From NCBI RefSeq assembly GCF_030269925.1, contig NC_085120.1, positions 12,055,501-12,119,500 on the forward strand: a stretch of 64,000 nt of DNA, in the 5' to 3' direction. Below are positions 55,531 through 64,000 of this stretch, one piece after another; the stretch's first letter is position 1; every line of letters starts with the position of its first letter. The translations under genes were made by a program, and so were the position numbers. This DNA comes from Bombyx mori (lineage: Eukaryota > Arthropoda > Insecta > Lepidoptera > Bombycidae). Below the pieces are notes generated by a model, which saw only the letters and a list, made by a program, of their open reading frames with translations, was not told where the DNA came from and did no database searches.

Positions 55531-55812
55531 ATGAGTCGACTATTATCAAAGCCGGCAATGTGACTTTTGGACAATTATTGGTAAATCAGAAAAACGAATT
55601 ATTGACTTTGTATTCTATTGGCAGTCACAAAACTCTTCTGAACGACATTTTAGATAAATAACAGGTTAAGTATTAACCTTTATTTAATGCAGGTTTTGAA
55701 CCGTATTCTTTAAAGGAGACGATTATATTCAAATCAATCTGTATTGACATATCAATAACATTTTTTTGTCCAAATGCACAGATTGCCACCTTTGATAATA
55801 GACGACTCATAT
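55531..55812. mobile_element. MITE, family D copy 2
   Basis: tgagtcgactattatcaaag and (complement) tgagtcgtctattatcaaag are the inverted ends; TA flanks both sides, suggesting a Tc1/mariner-type target. It is the inverted near-identical copy of 42531-42810. The frame 55673-55897 runs through it and is not a gene. Confidence 0.75.
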
Positions 55813-55814
55813 TA

Positions 55815-56510
55815 CATATGTATCTCCAAACCAATATAAAATTTGGGTATTGTTGATCAAATTCGTTCTCATCATTGTGTTTCGTTGATGGATGCAATAG
55901 GAAATAATAAACATCAGCGTGGTTACGAAATTCAAGACAACAGAAATTTTCAGTTCAACAGAACTTTTACACTTTGAGATCACTTAACCATAAAATTAGA
56001 ACGGTTTTGATATGAAAATCTTACAGCCATTAAATCATCCTTCCAGTACGGCTGCAATGTAAACATAGAACTCAATATCCCGTCTAATCTCGGCTTCAAA
56101 CAGGAATACTGTCTCGTCTCGTGTCCTTAGTTACAAGTCCAAATATAGCTCGAGGTAAACGACCTTCTTGCCGCCCTATAGAAACGACTAGAACTAATAA
56201 AATTTAATCTTCATGCATTACTTTTAAAGCAAATATTTTTATACTTTCAATAAAACAGCGTTTTATTTACAAATATAAAAGAAAAAACGGACTTTCGATC
56301 CAAAGAAATGAAGTTGATATTTGAGTACCAGAAAATGTTCACGACTGCTAGCAATAAAGGTTCGTCTGCCCAGTTACTTTAATAAGAATACCGCCATTTT
56401 TTTTTAAATAATTGCGATGTAATTAGCTTAAAGCTTTTACATCCTTCTGACCTTAATAGTCTGCCAGATTATAAAAATCATGGATAAGTGAACGTCGGTG
56501 ACTGCTATTA
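55815..56510. other. Non-coding stretch
   Basis: No gene or repeat recognised. Confidence 0.35.
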
Positions 56511-56931
56511 TCTATATAATTAATACGTGAAGCAAAAACTTTGTATCCCTTTTTACGAAAATTGTGCGGACGGAGGAGTATGAAATTTTCCACACCTATA
56601 GAGAATATAGAGAAGAAGTGCATAATGCTAATATTTTGTTTAAATAATGCATAAAAGATACATTAAATTAATAAAGAAAACATTATACACACTACATACC
56701 ATGTATTTGACGCACACACGCATGCATACTATTTATTGTCAAACTTTTGTTCTTGACGTCTGTGGTCAAATTGAGAATAGATTAAATATTGTTTGTCTTT
56801 ATTAATATTTTTTTATCGTGTAGCCTTGGCGAAATTTGTGATTATAGAATTATAAAATACAATCATAATAGTGTACAAACTTACAATTCCAATTAATTAT
56901 AGTCGAATTTCGACTACTGCGGGATCTCTAG
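56511..56931 (+). mobile_element. Non-autonomous Helitron, family B, complete reference copy
   Basis: 421 bases. It starts TCTATATAATTAATACGTG, ends GGGATCTCTAG, and is flanked by A (56510) and T (56932). The hairpin agtcga-att-tcgact at 56901-56915 lies 12 bases before the terminal CTAG, which is the Helitron 3' layout. Four other copies are in this window. No coding sequence. Confidence 0.8.
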
Positions 56932-59700
56932 TTGTTTTAATTGCGTGTCCAAAAGTAATTAGTTTAATTTGGACCTAATGTGTATTATTGTGGTGTTGAA
57001 ATGTTTAAGAAAACTGCAGCGATAGACTTTACATCTAAAACGAGAGTGGAAGAAAAACAGTTCGAAGTTGATTAGTTAAATTAGCGTCTTAGGGAACAAA
57101 AACAACACGAATATGGTTATTTTGCAAGACGGACGAATTTAGAATTAAATAAAAGATTAAAATAGCTAAGGCAAAGGTCAATGATTTTTACGACTTTTAA
57201 AATGTCGATACTTGATCAACAAATGCTCACCACGGACAATTAACATTTCACGAGAATTGAATTACGTGTCGATTTGTAAATTTATCTATTGCTAATTTAC
57301 TGAATAGATCATCATTTGGCAATTTGACTCAGGCGTTCTTCAGTCAGATATATCACGAAATCTTGGAATTACCAGTTAGAAAGTGCTTATTGGTAGCTAA
57401 GTTCTGCGCACTCACGATATGGTGTGTGAGTACATATGACATTATTAAACACTGGGTCAAGAAAATGTCATAAGTTGACCTTATAATTTAATCGATACAG
57501 GGGGCTTCGGTAAGTCATCTATGATTGTAGGGTGTTGATTATCCTACTGGGTCCTTGCTTGTCCAATATTTTTAGTACACCAAAGTCTGGACAATAATTC
57601 CAAAACTATGTTGTCAAAAAAAGGTAAACCCTTATTCCTGTGAGATTATTTAGATACTGTACGCGCAATAGATAACGTCAAAAATATAAGATGAGTTATA
57701 ATGTCATGATATTGAAAAGTTGTACATTCATTCCAATTAAATTAAATTACACTATGACAAAATCACGTCTATAGAGCAAGGAAAAAGTAAGAGAAATTTA
57801 AAGTTACTAAGCCCAAAATAGAAAGAACCCTTTTAAAAGAAAAATAACACAATATGATAGACAGTAATAAAAAAATAAGTCCGCTTTGTTGTGGCGGTTC
57901 GAATAAGGATGTGGCTATTTTTTGGAACCGGTTTGGAACAGGGATTATTTTAATACTCAACAAGTACGTTTTAATGTTATTTAAAAATGTAACGAATTAA
58001 ATTATTGGAATTTGTTAGACTCAATCCAAACAACTCACCATAATGCTACTCAGATGTGATCTATTGATTTTATTTATTTTGTGTACAAATTTTGGCTTTC
58101 TTTAGCAAGATCTTTCACTATTAGAAGTTCATTCATAATTTTAATTCACTTTGCATTTCCTGAGGGTTCGAAAATTGATACTCCTCAAATCTTCAGGATA
58201 TACTAGACAATGTTTTGCAAGTATAAAGCTATTGGTTTTGCTCGTGTTAACGACACGCTGAAACCGGCTTCCAGCCCGCACCTCACGACTCAACATATTT
58301 CGGAAGCACATCAATCTTTACATTGTTTCGAATGATAGTCATATCAAGAGTTACCGAACCGTTAAATTGCCCTATTTCGACCAATAAACCCAACTGACCT
58401 AGTTTGGCGATCGAGTTAACGGTTTGATATTTGATGTTCTATTTGCTGCGTGTTAGTTCTAGAGAACTGGAATCAGAGTAAGTTAAAAGACATGAGCCCA
58501 CTGAATTAGTTTCGCCGGTTCTTCTCGAAATTCTGGCTTACAGCCTCAAGCTAAGATTTCTGTGTAGGGAACATACTTATATGTATTTGTAGGATCGGAC
58601 GGACAAAACGCCCGACAGTTCAAACATTAAGGATCCTTTGTGTCACAAAATGGGAAACATAAACACACATACCGTCTTCAGGCTACTAAATAACAACGTA
58701 TTCATATAATGATAATTGACTACGTTACGAAATTTTGCTTCTTAAATTCCATAGACGGTTTTTGTCTTCCACCATCGTTGCATTCATGTTCTGTCTAAGG
58801 GCTCTAGTTACCACTTGACCATAATACTTCTATTTCTATGCTCTTAAGATCCCGATCTCGATTCCTAACTTCCTTTGATGACTAAGGCCAGATTTATAAA
58901 CTTAATCTGAATACAAAGACGAGATACAAACAAGGATTGATAGGTAGGTACAGTACTATGGAGCGTAAAATGACGACACATCGCTTCGTATATGCGAGTG
59001 GTCTATTTATAATCTTCCGATTATGGGTTACAAGGTCGAAATTTGTTTACACTGTGCCTGAAGCCACAGGTTAGTATCAGTTTGTAACAGATGAGCTACT
59101 TAACAGAAATATATTTTGTAAGGATAACGATGTGTTTTTATTACTTGCTCGCTAAAGCGAAATCCGTTTATAGACTAAGGTCTATTAGCGATTTCGAGAT
59201 TTTTGATGTCATTGGGTTTGTGACAGTCGTGGCAGTGGCGTCTCTACGTCCTATATCCTATATTCTTAGATTCTACACAGTAAAAGGGTTTCCCATAAAA
59301 AAAAATTTGACTAAATGTGTTAATAAAATAAATTAATAAACCAAACCAAATTAAATCGCAAAATATGGCCACACAGTAACTACGTGTCTTCGCCTGAATC
59401 AATGAAATACATTTACTTAAAATTAAAATTAGAATAATTTCAATTGTCATTAATCAAACGCAGCATGATTTAAATAATGAGAATGTGCATACATCAACAC
59501 AATCAACAATCGCTACCGTACGTGATAGACCTACATTATGAGCTGTGAATATGCGACACGCATTGCTCGTGTCACACCGGACGTAAAGGAAACAATGTGT
59601 CGTCGGACACGTGTAGTATATACGTGCAGACGGGCAAAATGACAAAAAACTGGAATAGCCCATAGACTACCTGCGAAACAGGAGGAAAAAGTATTGGTAC
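56932..59700. other. Longest stretch without a recognised feature
   Basis: About 2.8 kb of AT-rich DNA. A faint LINE word (ccactgaattagtttcgccggt) is at 58499-58520. The frames at 57769-57963, 59091-59336, 59244-59450 and 59454-59663 have no motif. It could be intron or intergenic DNA. Confidence 0.4.
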
Positions 59701-59701
59701 T

Positions 59702-60068
59702 TTTTTTTCTTACCTAGCTGAGAGCCTTGAGAGGCTATATCAGCGTCGCCTTAACTAGTAGGTGAGCTCGCGGGGCTCAAACCTGAAGACGTTGCTAACA
59801 CGAACCCTAGCAAGAGCCGTGCTTTGCAGAATCCACCACCGGATCGGAAACGCGACCCACTGAGAAGATCCAGCGAGAAACTTAATGAGCTGTGTCTGAG
59901 GGTTAATTTACTCGTCGAGCCTTTCGTCGCAAGCGACGGATTCGACGAGAACGGTGACCGGAGCTTGAGGTACCTAAAAGCACCGTTAGTGGATCGGGAG
60001 GATCCGAGATGACGTGTTTGGGGCGACGTCGACTGCTATCCATTCTGTCCGCAGGATCGGGAATGTAA
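59702..60068 (-). mobile_element. BMC1-type LINE, 5'-truncated 3' end
   Basis: The A tail complement, the 3'UTR, then about 55 ORF2 C-terminal codons back to the ggatcgggaatg word that corresponds to IPDPADRM in ORF2. Second-longest copy of the family here. The plus-strand frames 59824-60012 and 60014-60285 are shadows. Confidence 0.8.
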
Positions 60069-60069
60069 A

Positions 60070-60815
60070 TCTTGGTATATGCTTTTTAGATCGTTTACCA
60101 TTACCATACACATCGCCAGACCAAACAGAGGAAGATGGCAAAACATCATCCAGAGAAGGATATGGTCACGACCTTGGAGTAGACATAAGCAAGCTATATA
60201 TATCTGGACCATGAGGTTGAATTTCTATTGTGTAACGGCTGTTCCATTCTTTCAGCAAAACATGACCGCTTCGCGTCAGAAATAAGTGGTACAATGGTAC
60301 CTACCCTACCATACGCCCTAATACGATGGATGTTATGTTATGCCCCTCACACTACTACCTAAGTCATATATTAATATGCGTAAGAGGAGATTTTAATATA
60401 AAGATAATATCTAATCACAATTTATTTTGGGGTATCAGTTGAATGGAATATTTTAAAACTTTATTTTTCGCAATAATGAAATAACACTTTTTTAAACATA
60501 TTATTATCCACAACACGCTTCGTCAGATATCATAATAATGATATATTGATTCTCATAAACACATAATGTACTCTAACTCTTAGTTCTTAAGTTCTAAATC
60601 ATTGTTACTATATAACATACTTATTTCCTTATGTCACTAAATCATATGTATATTGTTTACTGTACATCAAATCTTCATTTGTAATTAGAACATTAGTTAA
60701 TATGCATTCTTTTCTCATTAGTAATATCCTGTCATTTACTAATTGTGTCGTTATGGATCCTAAATATGTTTACCAAAAAAGTTCATAGTCTATTTCATTT
60801 ACTAATTGTTTAGTA
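60070..60815. other. AT-rich stretch
   Basis: ttatccacaacacgcttcgtcaga at 60506-60530 matches a block in the arms of the element at 41550-43058, so a fragment of that family may be here. No gene. Confidence 0.4.
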
Positions 60816-60817
60816 TT

Positions 60818-61190
60818 TTTTTTTTTTTTTTTGTGCCCTTGTAGGCAGACGGGCATACGGCCCACCTGATGGTGAGTGGTTACCGTCGCCCATGGACTTC
60901 AGCAAGGCCAGGGGCAGAGCCAAGCCGCTGCCTACCGCTTAATACTCTCCACGAGCTTCGTTTGAAGAAGGACATGTCATAGCGCTCGGGAAACACCGTG
61001 GAGGGGAGCTCATTCCATAGCCGGATGGTACGTGGCAAAAAAGACCTCTGGAAACGCACTGTGGATGACCGCAGTGGCTCCAGGTAGTATGGATGAACTC
61101 TACTCCGGTGACGGGCGGCGCGATGGTAAAAACGAGATGCCGGTATCATCTCGAACAATTCCTCAGAGCGCTCCCCAATATATTACTATT
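60818..61190 (-). pseudogene. LINE polymerase C-terminus with 3' tail
   Basis: The minus-strand frame 61158-60880 (92 residues) reads MFEMIPASRFYHRAARHRSR, then RSFLPRTIRLWNELPSTVFP and FFKRSSWRVLSG, ending RLGSAPGLAEVHGRR. LWNxLPxxVFP...FK is the usual C-terminal phrase of CR1/L2/Jockey-group polymerases. The final coding bases plus a roughly 50-base 3'UTR are the block found alone at six other places. The A tail is a 16-base T tract on the plus strand. The rest of the protein is missing by 5' truncation. Confidence 0.65.
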
Positions 61191-61194
61191 CGTA

Positions 61195-61570
61195 TATAAA
61201 TTCTCTTTCTCCTCGAAACTTAGGAGTTCGTCATCAATCTTCAAGCTTATAACATCCTAACTCTGTTCGTGTAACATCACATTTTTGTAAAGGATAAATA
61301 AATTCGGTGTGTATTAAAATAAAGTTCTCTTTAAAACTACAAAACCGCTCACCGCGTAACAACGAAGTAAATGCCAGTTGGCGATCGAGTTACTTTGGTA
61401 TAATACTCAAAGAATGTTGCTGCACAAATGCAATCTCCAGTGAATCTCTTAGACGACTTTTACAACCACCACGAGACAGACAAGGAACATTCCATTTAAA
61501 TTTCAATAATTCGCTAATTTTTCATGCCCAGCCAAGGACCAATCAGAAGGTTTGACGTCATAACATGTCG
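61195..61570. other. Non-coding stretch
   Basis: The frame 61307-61555 has no motif. Confidence 0.3.
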
Positions 61571-61573
61571 CTA

Positions 61574-62207
61574 TAGTCGGATTTTTTATTAGACGAAGTC
61601 AACTGACGTTTACTGTGTTGTCAGTTTTTGATGAAATAAAAATAGTGTTGTGATAAAGTGAACGATTGAAAAAACTCCTGAATTAATGAAATTGCCTCGA
61701 TTGTCTAGTGAATAGTCGGTGTGCCGAATTGCCGATATCGGGTACGGGGTTCGAATTTTAGGCGTGCTTTGTACATACCAACGACTTTTCGACGAAATAT
61801 TATGTTCCTATAGTATTTACCTGTACCGAATATCGAGTGTTTTAAACATTAAGAAAAACATTGCGATGAAGCTTGTAAGACTGTCCTATTTCCAATACAT
61901 CATATAGTTGAAACTATAGATGTATAAAATAGAACAATTATAGGTAGGTAATGAAAATAAAAAAAACTGATTGTAGTTACGTACTACTAGTAACATATAT
62001 TGGAGCACTTTAATACAATTTTATTGTAAAATATAAATTATATTCTTTTATAATTTGAAATTAATGATTAACTCTTCACACTCATTGTTCATTCATATGA
62101 TTGAACAAGAACTGAACTCATCACTATTACTTTAAATATAGCAACATTATTTCACAACGTGACATTAGCTACTGTCAGCTGGCTTCGTCTAATTAAAAAT
62201 CCGACTA
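61574..62207. mobile_element. MITE or deleted TIR element (634 bases)
   Basis: The left end tagtcggattttttattaga continues about 55 bases (cgaagtcaactgacg...) and is the inverted complement of the right end ...cgtctaattaaaaatccgacta. TA on each side (61572-61573, 62208-62209) suggests a Tc1/mariner-type target. No transposase inside; frames at 61719-61907 and 62152-62397 show nothing. Confidence 0.65.
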
Positions 62208-62523
62208 TAGTCGTCGCACGTAATAAGATTTCATAAAGCTTACACGTGCAAACGCTTCTAGAGTCCAGCATTGTGGATTTCCCTAATATGACTTGATAGT
62301 AGTGGGTATCGCGTAGCGTTACACTGGTCATTGTGGCGAACCTGGGTGAAGACCAATGTATATCCGGCAGTGAATATTTGCAGACTAATGATACCAAGGC
62401 TCATCGAAAACTAAGACCTGCGCCGGTGCCTAATGTTGGATACTGAGACGTATCTGTCGATTTCTTTACATGCACATCGTTGCCACATAGATAGTTCATA
62501 GATACACCACTTCCTATCACTCT

Positions 62524-62962
62524 TTTTTTTTATTGCTTAAATGGTTGGACGAGCTCACAGCCCACCTGGTGTTAAGTGGTTACTGGAGCCCATAGACATC
62601 TACAACGTAAATGGGCCACCCACCTTGAGATATAAGTTCTAAGAGTCTCAGTATAGATACAACGGCTGCCCCACTCTTTAAACCGAAACGCATTACTGCT
62701 TCACGGCAGAAATAGGCAGGGTGGTGGTACCTATCCGCGCGGTCTCACAAGAGGTCCTACCACCAGTAATTATGCAAATTATAATGTTGCGGGTTTGATT
62801 TTTATTACACGATGTTATTCCTTCACCGTGGAAGTCAATCGTGAACATTTGTTGAGTACGTATTTCATTAGAAAAATTGGTGCCCGCCTGAGATTCGAAC
62901 ACCGGTGCATCGCTTCAACACGAATGCACCGGACGTCTTATCGCTTAGGCCACGACGACTTC
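62524..62962 (-). mobile_element. Full-length Bm1 SINE
   Basis: The complete element on the minus strand: head aagtcgtcgtggcctaagcg (A box, 62962 downward), B-box region ggtgttcgaatctcaggcgg, the middle ttcctt-containing link, the body with gggctccagtaaccac, and a T tract at 62524. About 439 bases, the best uninterrupted copy in the window. Confidence 0.9.
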
Positions 62963-63372
62963 AAACCCGATTTAATGTTGCGTTAGTAAGTTATCATTGA
63001 TTATCTTTGCTAATCCCGCATCACAACAGTGTTGCTCTAGACCGAGCGTTTCATCATAAACTAAGAGTATGCAACAACTTAGTAAGCCGATGTTTCTATC
63101 ATCAAGTATTTATGTAATTTACATTTTTTATTGGCATATACTGAAGAACGATATTCAACGCAGCAGACATGCGAAGTTTTTTTTAATGATGCAATGTCAT
63201 TGCCGTAGATTAGACGGGCTTCCCGATTTTTATAGACGTCACTAAATGAAACCGTCTTTCAGAGACCATTTGGAAGACTTTAGTTGGAACTGAAACAATG
63301 CTTTTCCCACTTCATTCAATGTGGTAGATTAATAAAAAAGAAGGCATAAGGAGGGGTAACGAGAAAGAGGAG
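62963..63372. other. Non-coding stretch
   Basis: Nothing recognised. Confidence 0.35.
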
Positions 63373-63373
63373 G

Positions 63374-63408
63374 TAATAGGCAGCAGTATCGCTGTGCCTT
63401 TGGCATTC
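63374..63408 (+). mobile_element. Fragment of LINE tail (family of 60818-61190)
   Basis: aataggcagcagtatcgctg then tgcctttggcattc; cut at a (ttc)n run. Confidence 0.4.
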
Positions 63409-63545
63409 TTCTTCTTCTTCTTTGTCGTTTCCTCATTACTGAGGGTCGTGACCACCTTGGTCCAGTTTTTGCACCAGCTTCCTCCAATGTTGCCTCCATC
63501 GGGCTGCTTAATGGCATTACGAATACCCAAAATGTACGGTAGGTA
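63405..63545 (-). pseudogene. RTE-like LINE relic with (gaa)n tail
   Basis: ctcattactgagggtcgtga parallels ctcattgctgaggatcgtgg at 6672, the end of the RTE-type relic there. The (ttc)n run at 63405-63422 is its tail. Too short for confident translation. Confidence 0.35.
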
Positions 63546-63929
63546 AATGCATACTCGATGAATATACAAAAACAATACTGATTTTTTGTCTATGAGTTTT
63601 TAGTAATAGCAGAGTACGTATGCGTAGTGGTTCTGTGACCTTCGGAGTTTTTCATTGATAAAAGACAACCCAAAGTCAATAATGCAATAATTTTTAAGTG
63701 CACAAGTACGGATAACTACTTAATTAAGAATATAAAGTAGCAATTTTTATAATCATATCGATGATATCGCGTTTAAATGATTCTAATCAACGCTCAAAGT
63801 GAGTGATCGTAATCTTTAGATAGCATACGATGATTGACGATAAATACAGTTTTCCAATCTATTTTGAAACTGCTTGATTTAAAAAATATCATGATTTATT
63901 TTCAAATTCAGATTAGGTCGTTGAGGTTT

Positions 63930-64000
63930 TTTTTTATTGCCCTTGTAGGCAGACAAGCATACGGCCTACCTGATGGTGAGTGGTTACCGTTGCCCATGGA
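63930..64000 (-). mobile_element. LINE 3' tail running off the window
   Basis: T tract, attgcccttgtaggcagaca, ggcctacctgatggtgagtg, as at 60830. The element continues beyond the window end. Confidence 0.65.

Noticed and set aside
58499..58540. Another BMC1-type LINE copy
   Set aside because: Only about 25 bases resemble the 3'UTR; too little to call.

Overview
The window looks like gene-poor nuclear DNA from a lepidopteran, most likely the silkworm Bombyx mori or a close relative. The main reasons are about sixteen copies, or parts, of a tRNA-derived SINE that I recognise as Bm1 (tail of the type gggctccagtaac...aagcaataaaa), many copies of one Jockey-type LINE, lepidopteran Helitron ends and an AT-rich background. 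Family names (Bm1, BMC1-type, Sola-like, maT-like) come from memory and sequence motifs, not from a database search. I see no complete host gene. Two short open stretches (1810-1991 and 39233-39348) have splice-site context and could be host exons, with low confidence.

Layout. 1-9.6 kb: MITE-like inverted-repeat elements, two Helitrons, and LINE and RTE relics. 9.6-14.2 kb: an inverted Bm1 pair, LINE tails and a TTAA-associated TIR element. 14.16-18.78 kb: a multi-level nest in which a Helitron copy is split by a 3.5-kb TIR DNA transposon carrying a broken transposase; that transposon is split by a Bm1 SINE, which is split by a LINE fragment. Two further insertions (423 bp and 305 bp) sit in the same Helitron. 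20.0-21.3 kb: a mariner with TIRs, a TA target duplication and a 349-residue transposase that hides two compensating frameshifts. 21.9-27.1 kb: a full-length LINE of about 5.17 kb, bounded by a perfect 12-bp target duplication, with both ORFs open; its reverse transcriptase motif A has Asn in place of the catalytic Asp. 27.2-37.6 kb: Bm1 copies, two solo LTRs (one inside a Bm1) and many 5'-truncated LINE copies. 37.9-43.1 kb: a deleted mariner-like element, inverted Bm1 copies, a Helitron, a second tRNA-derived SINE and a 1.5-kb long-TIR element holding other repeats. 44.39 kb: a perfect 38-bp palindrome. 45.9-47.8 kb: a DD37D Tc1/mariner element with one frameshift, next to a Helitron that holds a 66-bp LINE insertion. 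48-64 kb: more Bm1, Helitron, MITE and LINE tails separated by AT-rich DNA in which I see nothing.

How the parts relate. The many short LINE tails share 3' ends with the full-length element at 21.9-27.1 kb and are probably 5'-truncated products of the same lineage. The SINEs would depend on LINE enzymes for mobility. The Helitrons here carry no coding sequence and would need an autonomous partner elsewhere. None of the three DNA-transposon transposases appears fully intact.
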